64,000 nt of DNA from Mesorhizobium jarvisii (GCF_003601985.1 NZ_QZXA01000002.1:124001-188000); one strand, 5' to 3'. Shown: positions 25,057 to 33,572, counted from the first letter of the stretch. The notes: generated by a model not told the origin, from the letters alone. Numbers and translations: made by a program.

Positions 25057-25607
25057 CGTTCATCGCGTCCTTCGACGATCGCCTCTGGCATGGCGTCGGT
25101 CGAGGCGAAGTAGGGCTTGATGTCGATGACCGGCGTGCCGTGGAGCACGTCGATGGCGTCGAGATCGAGGCGCCCAGTGGCGATGTCCAATCCGATGAGC
25201 CTTGCCACATGCAGGCCGACCGGGTTCGGCCGGGCAGGGGAGCGCAGGCCGAATACGCCTTTCGCTTCAGCCGCATGGCGAGGTTTTTGCACAATCAGAT
25301 TCCGCGGCGCGTGATGCAGCCAGGACAGGATGATGACATGGCTGGCGCGCTCCAGCCCGCGCAGGCCTTCACGATAGGGCGCGTCGATGGTCAGCATCGC
25401 CGGCTGCCCGGTCTCGCGCGCCGTGTGCATGTTTTTCGGGCAGCTTTCCCGCGTTACCCAAGGCGAGGCGATGCGGCCGATGAAGACGATTCCGGCATCC
25501 GCCGGCATCGTTGCCGGATCCTGTTCCAGCCTCTGCTCGCCTTCGCGTGCCTCGAACATTTCGCGCGGCCCGGTCATTTTGCCCATCTCCGTGCTGCTGG
25601 CTGCCAT
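25053..25607 (-). CDS. trmO: tRNA (N6-threonylcarbamoyladenosine37-N6)-methyltransferase TrmO (TsaA/YaeB family)
   Basis: 184 residues. GIVFIGRIASPWVTRESCPK, RETGQPAMLTIDAPYREGLR then GLERASHVIILSWLHHAPRN, and GVFGLRSPARPNPVGLHVAR are the diagnostic blocks of the TsaA/TrmO beta-barrel family, which methylates t6A37 in some tRNAs using SAM. The ATG at 25607 is preferred, with 25628 an alternative; neither has a strong ribosome-binding site. It is coupled to the DUF2293 gene downstream and divergent from the sahR-like gene at 25772. Confidence 0.85.
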   Translation of the reverse strand: MAASSTEMGKMTGPREMFEAREGEQRLEQDPATMPADAGIVFIGRIASPWVTRESCPKNMHTARETGQPAMLTIDAPYREGLRGLERASHVIILSWLHHAPRNLIVQKPRHAAEAKGVFGLRSPARPNPVGLHVARLIGLDIATGRLDLDAIDVLHGTPVIDIKPYFASTDAMPEAIVEGRDER

Positions 25608-25715
25608 TGTCAGAAGACCGCTACACATTTTTGGGCGGCGCCCACCGGAAAATCACGCATGCGGCATTTTCTCGTCCGGAAGCGACATAGCGCTTGCAAG
25701 GTTTTGAAAATCGAC

Positions 25716-25731
25716 ATAAACATATGTTTAT
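25716..25731. promoter_or_regulatory. 16-bp perfect palindrome upstream of sahR-metF (candidate SahR operator)
   Basis: ATAAACATATGTTTAT is a perfect 16-bp palindrome 41 bp before the regulator's start. A TTGCAA at 25694-25699 with a 16-17 bp spacer would put the palindrome over the -10 region, a repressor position. ArsR-family regulators bind AT-rich palindromes of this size. The site probably autoregulates the sahR-metF pair. Confidence 0.65.
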
Positions 25732-25771
25732 ATCTTTTTCAAAGTGAATGCGCTGAAAAGAGAATACGCTG

Positions 25772-26794
25772 ATGCATGTTTCGCTCGACACCATGGTGGA
25801 TACGCTAAAGGCGGCGGCCGAATCCAGCCGCCTGCGCATATTGGCACTGTTGTCGCGTGGCGACCTCACCGTTTCCGATCTTACCGAAATTCTCGGCCAG
25901 TCGCAGCCGCGCGTTTCGCGGCATTTGAAGCTGCTTCTCGAGGCCGGGCTGATCGACCGCTACCAGGAAGGGTCATGGGCGTTCTTCCGCCTGTCGGATG
26001 CCGATTCCGCGCGTGACTTCGTCATGGGCCTGGTTTCCAGCATTCGCGGCGCCGATCCGCAGGTCGAGCGCGACCTCGAGCGGCTGGCCTCGGTCAAGCG
26101 CAAGCGGCAGGACCGGGCGGCGGAGTATTTTTCGGTGAATGCCGCAAGCTGGGACCATATCCGCTCGCTGCATGTGCCGGACCGCGCGGTCGAGGCGGCG
26201 ATGCTGAAGCTGGTCGGCAAGCGGCCGTTCCAGTCGATGCTGGATCTCGGCACCGGCACCGGGCGGCTGCTCGAAATCTTCTCGCCGCTCTACCGGCGCG
26301 GTGTCGGCATCGACATGTCACGCGAGATGCTCACCGTGGCGCGCGCCAATCTCGACAAGGCCGGCGTTTCCAATGCGCAGGTGCGGCAGGGCGATATCTT
26401 CTCGCCGCCGGTCGAGCGCGATGCCTTCGATCTCGTCACCATCCACCAGGTGCTGCACTATCTCGACGATCCGGCCCGCGCCATCCACGAGGCGGCGCGG
26501 CTTTTGCGCCCGTCGGGCCGGCTGGTCATCGTCGACTTCGCGCCGCACACGCTGGAATTCCTGCGCGAAGAGCACGCACATATGCGCCTCGGCTTTTCGG
26601 ACCGGCAGATCGGCGAATGGTTTGCCGAGGCCGGCCTTGATCTCGAGGATGCCCAGGAATTCGAGCCGCGCGGCGGCAGCGAGCCCAGGCTCACCGTCAA
26701 ACTCTGGCTTGGCCGCGATAGGCGCCTGCTGATCGCCGACCCTGCCAATGACAGCCAGCAGACCAAAGTGAATTCGATAGGGGAAATCGCCTGA
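25772..26794 (+). CDS. sahR: ArsR-family regulator fused to a SAM-methyltransferase-like domain (SahR-type)
   Basis: 340 residues. Residues 5-95 form an ArsR winged helix (SRLRILALLSRGDLTVSDLT, EILGQSQPRVSRHLKLLLEA) without the metal-binding ELCVC motif. Residues 110-320 form a class I methyltransferase-like domain with the SAM/SAH motif MLDLGTGTGRLLEIF. This fusion next to metF fits SahR, the S-adenosylhomocysteine-sensing repressor of methionine-cycle genes in proteobacteria, in which the methyltransferase fold acts as a sensor. Its stop overlaps the metF start by one base, so the two are co-expressed. The gene symbol rests on architecture and context. Confidence 0.72.
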   Translation: MHVSLDTMVDTLKAAAESSRLRILALLSRGDLTVSDLTEILGQSQPRVSRHLKLLLEAGLIDRYQEGSWAFFRLSDADSARDFVMGLVSSIRGADPQVERDLERLASVKRKRQDRAAEYFSVNAASWDHIRSLHVPDRAVEAAMLKLVGKRPFQSMLDLGTGTGRLLEIFSPLYRRGVGIDMSREMLTVARANLDKAGVSNAQVRQGDIFSPPVERDAFDLVTIHQVLHYLDDPARAIHEAARLLRPSGRLVIVDFAPHTLEFLREEHAHMRLGFSDRQIGEWFAEAGLDLEDAQEFEPRGGSEPRLTVKLWLGRDRRLLIADPANDSQQTKVNSIGEIA

Positions 26795-27711
26795 TGAACC
26801 AGTTCCGCTTTTCCCGCCGCCCCGACATTGGCGACAAGGTCAAGGTTTCCTTCGAATTCTTCCCGCCCAAGAATGACGAGATGGAGGCGCGGCTGTGGGA
26901 CACGGTCACAAGGCTGGAGCCGCTGAAGCCGAAATTCGTCTCGGTGACCTATGGCGCCGGCGGCTCGACGCGTGAGCGCACGGCGCGCACCGTCTGCCGC
27001 ATCCTGAACGAGACCAGCCTGACGCCGGCCGCGCACATGACCTGCGTCGATGCCGCCCGCCATCAGGTCGACGCGGTGATCCAGGAATTCGCCGATATGG
27101 GCGTCAAGCGCTTCGTCGCCCTGCGCGGCGATCCGGCCGCGGGCGTTGGAACCGCTTACCGTCCGCACCCGGACGGCTATGCCAATGGTGCCGAGCTGGT
27201 CGGAGCTCTGAAGGACGCTGGCGATTTCGACATTTCGGTTTCGGCCTATCCGGAGAAGCATCCGGAAAGCCCCGACTTCGCCACCGATATCGACATGCTG
27301 AAGCGCAAGGTCGACAATGGCGCGACGCGGGCGATCACCCAGTTCTTCTTCGACAACGATCTCTACGAGCGCTATGTCGAGCGCGCGCGCCGGGCCGGCA
27401 TCTACATCCCGATCGTTCCCGGCATCCTGCCGGTGCATAATTTCACCCAGGTCGCCAATTTCTCGGCGCGCTGCGGCGCGCTGGTGCCGGCATGGCTGGC
27501 CGAGCGCTTCGACGGCCTGCAGAACGACCCGCAGACCCATGCGCTGGTGGCATCCGCCGTCGCCGCCGAACAGGTTCTCGACCTGGTCGAACGCGGGGTG
27601 GGCGACTTCCACTTCTACACGATGAACCGCGCCGACCTCGTCTTCGCCATCTGCCACATGATCGGCATCCGCTCGCATGAGGCGGAGGTGGCGGGCTCGG
27701 CTGCTGCATGA
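26794..27711 (+). CDS. metF: Methylenetetrahydrofolate reductase
   Basis: 305 residues. VKVSFEFFPPKNDEME (the conserved Glu catalyst), FVSVTYGAGGSTRERT, HMTCVDA, FVALRGDPAAG and ITQFFFDND are the successive MetF blocks of this FAD enzyme, which reduces 5,10-methylene-THF to 5-methyl-THF for methionine synthesis. Length matches bacterial MetF. It is the second gene after the sahR-like regulator, starting within its stop codon, so methyl-group supply is set by the regulator's SAH signal. A strong terminator follows 18 bp after the stop. Confidence 0.95.
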   Translation: MNQFRFSRRPDIGDKVKVSFEFFPPKNDEMEARLWDTVTRLEPLKPKFVSVTYGAGGSTRERTARTVCRILNETSLTPAAHMTCVDAARHQVDAVIQEFADMGVKRFVALRGDPAAGVGTAYRPHPDGYANGAELVGALKDAGDFDISVSAYPEKHPESPDFATDIDMLKRKVDNGATRAITQFFFDNDLYERYVERARRAGIYIPIVPGILPVHNFTQVANFSARCGALVPAWLAERFDGLQNDPQTHALVASAVAAEQVLDLVERGVGDFHFYTMNRADLVFAICHMIGIRSHEAEVAGSAAA

Positions 27712-27728
27712 GGCAGCGCTGAACAGCA

Positions 27729-27754
27729 AAAGGCCGGGTAAAAACCCGGCCTTT
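27729..27754. terminator. Intrinsic terminator after metF
   Basis: AAAGGCCGGGT (27729-27739), loop AAAA, ACCCGGCCTTT (27744-27754): 11 perfect pairs with A and T ends on both sides, so it can also serve the small minus-strand gene ending at 27802. Confidence 0.88.
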
Positions 27755-27801
27755 CGAATTGTTTAGACTATCTGGTGCTGGTCTTCCCCGTTTTGGCGGG
27801 T

Positions 27802-27888
27802 TCAGGGAAGGACGCCCATAATGAGGGCGCCGATGAAAGCAAACGCAGCACAAATCATCAATGCGTTGATTGGCCTCGTAAGTCCCAT
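27802..27888 (-). CDS. 28-residue hydrophobic membrane peptide (small protein gene)
   Basis: The frame starts MGLTRPINALMICAAFAF and ends IMGVLP: a short basic N-terminus, then about 20 hydrophobic residues with small-residue spacing, i.e. one transmembrane helix. The ATG at 27888 has AGGAGG with a 7-nt spacer, one of the best ribosome-binding sites in the window, and the gap upstream holds a plausible promoter (TTGCCT, 16 bp, TAGACT). It is convergent with metF and backed by that gene's terminator. I do not recognise a named family. It is too short for routine gene calling, and the strong translation signals are the main evidence that it is real. Confidence 0.65.
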   Translation of the reverse strand: MGLTRPINALMICAAFAFIGALIMGVLP

Positions 27889-28101
27889 GACATAGCCTCC
27901 TCTTAAAGAGCTATGCCTAAGAGTCTAGGTCCATTTGTGCCACAGGCAAGCGGAAAATGTGCTGCATTGCGACGTGATTGTGAAATTTGCGACTCCGATT
28001 TTGCCGTTAGCCGTTGAAACTTCTCGGCAAAAACCCGCTTCAGACCTGTGAATAAATTGTGGCGGCGACGTGTCGATGCTGTGTCATGGCAGCGCTACCG
28101 C

Positions 28102-28127
28102 CGCGAAAATCGACTTCGATTTTCGCG
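28102..28127. repeat. 12-bp-arm perfect hairpin after the EamA transporter gene
   Basis: CGCGAAAATCGA (28102-28113), CT, TCGATTTTCGCG (28116-28127), directly after the stop codon of the minus-strand gene. There is no U-tract, so it is probably a 3'-end stabiliser or a dispersed palindromic element more than a rho-independent terminator. Confidence 0.6.
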
Positions 28128-28128
28128 C

Positions 28129-29046
28129 CTAACGCCTTCCAAGGACACGTCCGTCGATTGTGAGAAGACCGAGGCCGATCAGCACCACGCCGCCGGTCTC
28201 GAACAGTTCCAGCCGCTCGCCCAGGAAAAGGAAACCGAGCAGCATGGCGCTGGCCGGCACGATCAACGTGACCAGCGAGGCGTTGGTGGCGCCGGCCGAG
28301 GCGACGAGGTTGAAATAGAGGACGTAGGCGAAGGCGGTGGACAACAGCGCCAGTGCCAGCACCGCCGCCCAGACTGGCGGCGAGGCCGAGAACAGGCCGG
28401 CCGGGCCGTGCGCCAGCAGCACGACCGGTATCATGATGATGGTCGAGGCGGTCAACTGCCCGGTGGCGATGACCGGCGAGGGCACGCCCTTGAAGCGGCG
28501 GGCGACCATCAGCGCGACGCCATAGGACAAAGACGCGCCGATCAGCGCGAATTTGGCCCATACCGGGCCGCCAAGCCCGGCGAGCACGCCGGGACCGATC
28601 ATGACAGCGGTGCCGACGACGCCGAGCCCGATGCCGGCGAGCTTGTTCCAGGAGAGCTTCTCGTCCGATGTCAGCGCGTTGGCAAGGATCAGCGTCCAGA
28701 ACGGCGTCGTCGCGTTGAGCACCGAGGCGACGCCGGCGCCAAGCTCGGTCTGGCCGGCGAAGATCAGCGAGAAGGGGACGACATTGTTGGTGAAGGCCAG
28801 CAGGAAGAACAGGCCGGCATGCGGAAAGGCAAGGCGGAAGGACGGGCCGCGCAGGCCGAGATAGATCTGCAGCGCGATTGCCGCGATGGCGACGCGAAAC
28901 AGCACCAGCACCAGAGGGTGAAGCTCCGCCACCGCGATGCGGGCGAAGAAGAACGAACCGCCCCAGATGGCGCCAAGCAGCAGCAACTGCCCCCAGTCGG
29001 TAAGCGTCATCGGTCCGCGCGACGCTGATGTAGCGGCAATTGCCAT
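28129..29046 (-). CDS. DMT-superfamily EamA transporter
   Basis: 305 residues with ten predicted hydrophobic segments arranged as two EamA repeats (about 15-140 and 160-300). GAIWGGSFFFARIAVAELHP and ASVLNATTPFWTLILANALT are typical of RhaT/YdcZ-like drug/metabolite exporters. It probably exports an amino acid or other small metabolite across the inner membrane. The start at 29046 has a GGGGAGGA site. It stands alone, divergent from the decarboxylase-like gene at 29261, and a shared role in polyamine or amino acid export is only a guess. A perfect hairpin follows the stop. Confidence 0.87.
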   Translation of the reverse strand: MAIAATSASRGPMTLTDWGQLLLLGAIWGGSFFFARIAVAELHPLVLVLFRVAIAAIALQIYLGLRGPSFRLAFPHAGLFFLLAFTNNVVPFSLIFAGQTELGAGVASVLNATTPFWTLILANALTSDEKLSWNKLAGIGLGVVGTAVMIGPGVLAGLGGPVWAKFALIGASLSYGVALMVARRFKGVPSPVIATGQLTASTIIMIPVVLLAHGPAGLFSASPPVWAAVLALALLSTAFAYVLYFNLVASAGATNASLVTLIVPASAMLLGFLFLGERLELFETGGVVLIGLGLLTIDGRVLGRR

Positions 29047-29260
29047 GTGGATCGTCCTCCCCCCGACATGCCGGCTCGAATGTCAGCCGGCCAGACACGT
29101 GCATATCGGGTCTGGCGACAAGCGCCACCCGAAACCTGGTCGATGGCAAGCGATGTCGCCGAAGATTAGCGCCGCGGCGTCAGGTGCACGAGACACAGAA
29201 TTGTTTTCATTGGCCGCTAGCTTGGATTAATTGTGCGCAGCCGAGATCGAGGATTCGTCA

Positions 29261-30481
29261 ATGCAGCGATTCGAGAATGCCCGCGAGGCGGCACTGGCGC
29301 TTCGTCCTGACGATCCGGTCTATTGCTTCCGCCCGCAGGTGTTGAAGGCCGATGCCAGGCAGTTCATGGGCATGTTCCCCGGCAAGACCGCTTATGCGGT
29401 CAAGACCAATGGCGAGCAGATCGTGCTGAAGACCTTGGTCGAGGCCGGCGTCAACGCCTTCGACGTCGCTTCGCCCGGCGAATTCGCTGCCGTGCGCGCC
29501 GTCTCTGCCGATGCCGAGATGCTCTACATGCACCCGGTCAAGGCGCAGTCGGACATCAAGCTGGCGCTGGAGAAATACGGCATCCGCGTCATTTCGCTCG
29601 ACCATGAGGACGAGATCACCAAGCTGACGCGGGTGGTGCGGGCGCTCGACATCGACCCCGGCTCGATCAGCGTATTCGTGCGCATCCAGACGAAAGGGTC
29701 GGCGGCCTACGAACTGTCGAAGAAATTCGGGGCCGGGCCGGCCTATGCGGTAGAACTCGCCGAGCGGCTGAACCGCACGGGCTACAAGGTCGGCCTGTGT
29801 TTCCATGTCGGCAGCCAGATCGAGGATCCCGACACCTATGAGCGGGCGCTGGCTTCGGCCGACTGGGTGCGCAATCGGTTGACCTTCGACATCGCCGGCC
29901 TCGATGTCGGCGGCGGCTTTCCGGCCGAATACGGCCATGATCCCAACCGCAAGCAGATCGAGATGCCGTCGCTCGGCCAGATCATGTCGCGGCTCTCCGG
30001 CGACTTGAAGGAATATCAGTTCGACCAGATCCCGCTGGTGGCCGAGCCGGGCAGGGTGATCGTGGCGCGTTGCCTGTCGCTGATCGTGCGCGTGCTGTTG
30101 CGCAAGGGCAAGCGGCTCTACATCAATGACGGCATCTGGGCGTCGCTATCGGATTCATGGACCGGCAAGATCACGCTGCCGGCGCGCTTCATTCCTGATC
30201 CGGCGATCAGGACCCGCAATGGCGCTGAAAAGAACATCGTGCCGTTCAAGGTCTGCGGCGCGACCTGCGATTCCGTCGACATCCTGTCCAGGCCTTTCTG
30301 GCTGCCGGAAACCGTCGACACCGGCGATTGGATCGAAATCGGCCATATCGGCGCCTATTCGCTGTCGCTACGCACACGCTTCAACGGGTTCTATCCCGAT
30401 ACGTTCGTCGAGGTGACGACGCCGTTCGACGAAGGCGATGCGCCGCAAGGCTTTGCGAGTTTGGAGACGATGGCAGACTAG
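29261..30481 (+). CDS. Ornithine/lysine/diaminopimelate decarboxylase-like PLP enzyme (fold type III)
   Basis: 406 residues, alanine-racemase fold. The PLP lysine is K48 in TAYAVKTNGEQIV; FHVGSQIEDP, DVGGGFPAEYG and EPGRVIVARC are the barrel motifs, and KVCGATCDSVDILSRP carries the Cys of eukaryote-type ornithine decarboxylases (usually PTCDxxD). It probably makes putrescine, cadaverine or a carboxylated polyamine intermediate. It differs from a standard rhizobial lysine/ornithine decarboxylase by the long FWLPETVDTGDW segment and a Cys-rich end. The ATG at 29261 has a GAGG site; GTG at 29231 is unlikely. Single-gene unit. Confidence 0.83.
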   Translation: MQRFENAREAALALRPDDPVYCFRPQVLKADARQFMGMFPGKTAYAVKTNGEQIVLKTLVEAGVNAFDVASPGEFAAVRAVSADAEMLYMHPVKAQSDIKLALEKYGIRVISLDHEDEITKLTRVVRALDIDPGSISVFVRIQTKGSAAYELSKKFGAGPAYAVELAERLNRTGYKVGLCFHVGSQIEDPDTYERALASADWVRNRLTFDIAGLDVGGGFPAEYGHDPNRKQIEMPSLGQIMSRLSGDLKEYQFDQIPLVAEPGRVIVARCLSLIVRVLLRKGKRLYINDGIWASLSDSWTGKITLPARFIPDPAIRTRNGAEKNIVPFKVCGATCDSVDILSRPFWLPETVDTGDWIEIGHIGAYSLSLRTRFNGFYPDTFVEVTTPFDEGDAPQGFASLETMAD

Positions 30482-30532
30482 GGGGTAGGGATCGTTTGTT
30501 ATACTGGCGCTTTCAATGTCACCTTTGGTATT

Positions 30533-30594
<62 letters not shown>

Positions 30595-30597
30595 TCC

Positions 30598-31329
30598 CTA
30601 CGCCACTCCACCGCCAGCCTGGATGTTCTCGCCGGTCAGCCAGCGGGCCTCGTCGCTGGCCAGGAAGACCGCGATATCGGCAACGTCGCGCGGCGCGCCT
30701 ATCCTGCCGAAGGGCGACATGCCGGCAGCCACGGCGCGATCGCGCTCTGGAAGCAGGTCCGTGTCGGTGAAGCCCGGCGACAGCGCATTCACCGTGATGC
30801 CGCGCGATCCGAGTTCTCGGGAGAGCACGCGGACGAACTGTTCGACGGCGCCCTTGCTGCCGAGGTAGAGCGCCGTCTGCGTGAAGAACATCTTCGTGCC
30901 GCCGGTGGAGACAGCGATGATCCGGCCGCCGTCGCGCACCCGGCGCGCTGCTTCCTGCAATGTGAAGAAGGTGCCCTTGGCATTGGTGCCGAAGATCTGG
31001 TCGAAATCGGCTTCGGTTGCCTCGGTCAGCGGTTTGATGACGGCGACGCCGACATTGGCGACGACGATGTCGATTGCGCTCAGCTTACTGTCGGTCTCGT
31101 CAAACAGGCGGCGGACATCGGAAACGCTTGATATGTCGGCTTGGATGGCGAGCGCCTTTCCTCCCTTGCTGGCGATGCCGGCGACGACCTCGTCGGCGGC
31201 TTTCTGGTTGCCGACATAGTTGATGACGACGGCAGCGCCATGGGCCGCGAGTCCTTCGGCGATGGCCCGGCCGATGCCGCGCGAACTGCCGGTGACGATT
31301 GCGGTTTTGCCGTGCAGAGACTGGGACAT
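30598..31329 (-). CDS. Short-chain dehydrogenase/reductase
   Basis: 243 residues. GSSRGIG nucleotide motif near residue 14, VVINYVGNQKAAD (basic/Asn pattern suggesting NADP), VANVGVAVIKPL in place of the usual NNAG, catalytic Ser in VSTGGTKMF and YLGSKGAVEQF as the YxxxK motif, then the C-terminal SPGFTDTDLL. It resembles FabG-like oxidoreductases with unknown substrate. ATG at 31329 has AAGGAA upstream. It is divergent from a LysR regulator, with a palindrome between the genes, and is the likely target of that regulator. The heptamer repeat array abuts its stop codon. Confidence 0.88.
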   Translation of the reverse strand: MSQSLHGKTAIVTGSSRGIGRAIAEGLAAHGAAVVINYVGNQKAADEVVAGIASKGGKALAIQADISSVSDVRRLFDETDSKLSAIDIVVANVGVAVIKPLTEATEADFDQIFGTNAKGTFFTLQEAARRVRDGGRIIAVSTGGTKMFFTQTALYLGSKGAVEQFVRVLSRELGSRGITVNALSPGFTDTDLLPERDRAVAAGMSPFGRIGAPRDVADIAVFLASDEARWLTGENIQAGGGVA

Positions 31330-31412
31330 GATCAATTTCCTTCAACCATTCTGGCCCGCGGCTTTACCTGCGATGTGGCCGATGGCTGAGAAATAGCGGC
31401 ATGCAATTGATA

Positions 31413-31431
31413 AGATAATGACCTATTATCT
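31413..31431. promoter_or_regulatory. AGATAAT-N5-ATTATCT inverted repeat between SDR and lysR (candidate LysR site)
   Basis: Perfect 7-bp arms at 31413-31419 and 31425-31431, AT-rich against a GC-rich background, between divergent lysR and SDR genes. LysR regulators bind dyads of about this size there. The dyad covers an ATG at 31418, arguing that the real lysR start is further on. Confidence 0.6.
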
Positions 31432-31459
31432 GATTGGCTTGTTAACCCATGGATACACA

Positions 31460-32368
31460 GTGCGCGGATCCGAATTCACTGAGCTCAAGGCATTTTCCGC
31501 CATCGTCGAAGAGGGCAGTTTCGTCCGTGCCGCCGCAAGGCTGCGTGTGTCGCCGCCGGCGCTCAGCCAGTCGATCCGGCAGTTGGAGACGCGCATCGGC
31601 GTCAGGCTCCTCAATCGCACGACGCGCAGTGTTTCCGCGACCGCGGCAGGCGACGCGCTTTTTTCGCGCCTTGCCGTCGCTTTTGGCGAACTGGAAAGCG
31701 CCATTGCCGATGTTCATGCAGCGCGCGATCGGCCGGCGGGTTCGCTACGCATCAATGTGCCGCGTGTCGCCGCCGTGCGGTTCATCGCGCCGATCCTCGG
31801 GGACTTTCAGCGCGCCTATCCCGATATCGCGCTGACCGTCATCGTCGACGACACGCTGGCCGACATTGTCGAAGGCCGGTTCGATGCAGGAATCCGGCTC
31901 GGCGAGCGGCTGCAGAAGGACATGGTGGCGGTGAAACTGAGCGAGGATTTGCAGATGGCCGCGGTGGCCGCTCCCGCCTATCTCGAGAACCGGGCCATAC
32001 CGCGTCATCCGCAGGAACTGCACCAGCACCAATGCATCAAATTCGAGTGGCCGGGCGGCGGCAACCTCTACCGATGGGAGTTCGCGCGTGGCAAACGGGC
32101 CCTCGAAATCGCCATCGAAGGCAGCCTGACCGTCAACGATACCGAGCTGATGCTCAATGCCGTGCTGGATGGCGTGGGCATTGCCTACATGTTCGAATAC
32201 CAGGTCCGGCCCTGGATCGAGCAAGGCAGGCTCGTCCGTTTTCTGGAAGCCTGGTCGCCGAGTTTTCCCGGCTTCTATCTATACCACCCAAGTTCACGGC
32301 ACGTGCCGCCAGCCTTGCGGGCGTTCATCGATTTCGTGCGGGCGAGGAGAGCAGGCGCTAGCCGGTAG
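31460..32368 (+). CDS. LysR family transcriptional regulator
   Basis: 302 residues from the GTG at 31460. The helix-turn-helix is RAAARLRVSPPALSQSIRQL, followed by the TRIGVRLLNRTTRSVS linker and a substrate-binding domain (LRINVPRVAAVRFIAPILGD, LNAVLDGVGIAYMFEYQVRP). The start was set at VRGSEFTELKAF, the usual beginning of this LysR group; ATG at 31418 would add 14 residues but sits inside the palindromic operator candidate. No strong ribosome-binding site supports either. It is divergent from the SDR at 30598-31329, which it probably controls. Confidence 0.85.
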   Translation: MRGSEFTELKAFSAIVEEGSFVRAAARLRVSPPALSQSIRQLETRIGVRLLNRTTRSVSATAAGDALFSRLAVAFGELESAIADVHAARDRPAGSLRINVPRVAAVRFIAPILGDFQRAYPDIALTVIVDDTLADIVEGRFDAGIRLGERLQKDMVAVKLSEDLQMAAVAAPAYLENRAIPRHPQELHQHQCIKFEWPGGGNLYRWEFARGKRALEIAIEGSLTVNDTELMLNAVLDGVGIAYMFEYQVRPWIEQGRLVRFLEAWSPSFPGFYLYHPSSRHVPPALRAFIDFVRARRAGASR

Positions 32369-32393
32369 CGAGGGCCTCAAGAATGGCGGCCCC

Positions 32394-33572
32394 TCACAGC
32401 TTCGCCAAAAGCTCCGGTGTCGGCCAGCCGTCCACCGGCAGGCCAAGCCGCATCTGCTCCTTGCGGATCGCTTCGCGGGTGTTGGTGCCCAGAATGCCGT
32501 CGACCGTGCCGACGTCGTATCCCCGGGCCTCGAGCTTGGTCTGCAGCGCCTTCATCTGCTCGTTGTTGAGGCCTTGGTCCGGGGTGCGCGGATCAAGCGG
32601 CGGCGCGCCTGCGAGCCGCGCGGCCAGATTGGCCGCGGTCAGCGCATAGGTGAAGGACTGGTTCCATTCGAGATAGACATCGAAATTGTCATAGGTGAGG
32701 AAGGCCGGGCCCTTGCGGCCCATGGGCAGCGCCAGACCGGCCTTCAGCCCCTTGTCGACGAGCGGCGAGCCGTCGGGATTGGTGACGCCCCACTGCGCCC
32801 ATTGTGTCAGCGGCAATTTGTTGGTGCGCCCGGTCTGATCCCAGGGCATCTCGTCGGGCACCCGCACTTCCTGTATCCAGGGTTCGTCGCGCTTCCAGCC
32901 GCGCGACAGCACCTTGTTGGCCGTGGTCATGATCACGTCGGGCACGCTGTTGCGCAGGTCGATCTTGCCGTCGCCGTCGCCATCGACGCCTCGGGCCAGA
33001 TAGTCCGAAGGCAGGATCTGCGTCTGGCCGATCTCGCCGGCCCAGGCGCCCTTGACGTCGGCCGGCAGCACGCCGCGATCGATCAGCTCCAGAAGCGGCA
33101 CCAGCTGCTGGCGGAACAGTTGCGGGCGGCGGCAATCATGCGAAAGCGTCACCAGCGCGCTCAGCGTGTGGAAATCGCCCTGCACGGCGCCGAAATCCGT
33201 CTCCAGCGCCCAGAAGGCGGTGATGACCGGCGCCTGCACACCGAACTGCTGATCGGCGCGGGCGAAGACATCGGCGTATTTCTTCATGTTCGCCGCGCCC
33301 TGCTTCAGCCGGTAGGCCGAAATCATGCGGTTGGAGAACTCGATGAAGGTCTGGGTGAAGACGCCCTGGGCGCGGTCGCGCGCCAGCGCCCGCTCGTCAA
33401 AGGTGGCATCTTCCAGCGCATCGAGACCGGCGGCGCCGACACCGGCGGCCTTGGCTTCCGCCGCCACGCCCTGTTTCCAGGTTTCGAAATCGCCGCCGCA
33501 TTCCTGCGCCATCGCCGGCAAGGCCGTGGCGCACAGGAATAGCGCCGCGAGGGCTTGGGAACGCAGTCGCAT
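32394..33572 (-). CDS. Lytic murein transglycosylase, MltB-like (SLT_2) with peptidoglycan-binding domain
   Basis: 392 residues. A signal peptide ends at LPAMAQ. The SLT_2 domain carries the catalytic Glu in FWALETDFGAVQGDF and the GEIGQTQILPSDYL block; a C-terminal PG_binding_1 domain (NNEQMKALQTKLEARGYDVG, TVDGILGTNTREAIRKEQ) covers the last 60 residues. It cleaves the MurNAc-GlcNAc bond to give 1,6-anhydro products in the periplasm. ATG at 33572 has an AAGGAAG site; a longer frame to 33815 only reads through a repeat array and is rejected. A GH25 lysozyme gene lies upstream on the same strand. Confidence 0.92.
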   Translation of the reverse strand: MRLRSQALAALFLCATALPAMAQECGGDFETWKQGVAAEAKAAGVGAAGLDALEDATFDERALARDRAQGVFTQTFIEFSNRMISAYRLKQGAANMKKYADVFARADQQFGVQAPVITAFWALETDFGAVQGDFHTLSALVTLSHDCRRPQLFRQQLVPLLELIDRGVLPADVKGAWAGEIGQTQILPSDYLARGVDGDGDGKIDLRNSVPDVIMTTANKVLSRGWKRDEPWIQEVRVPDEMPWDQTGRTNKLPLTQWAQWGVTNPDGSPLVDKGLKAGLALPMGRKGPAFLTYDNFDVYLEWNQSFTYALTAANLAARLAGAPPLDPRTPDQGLNNEQMKALQTKLEARGYDVGTVDGILGTNTREAIRKEQMRLGLPVDGWPTPELLAKL

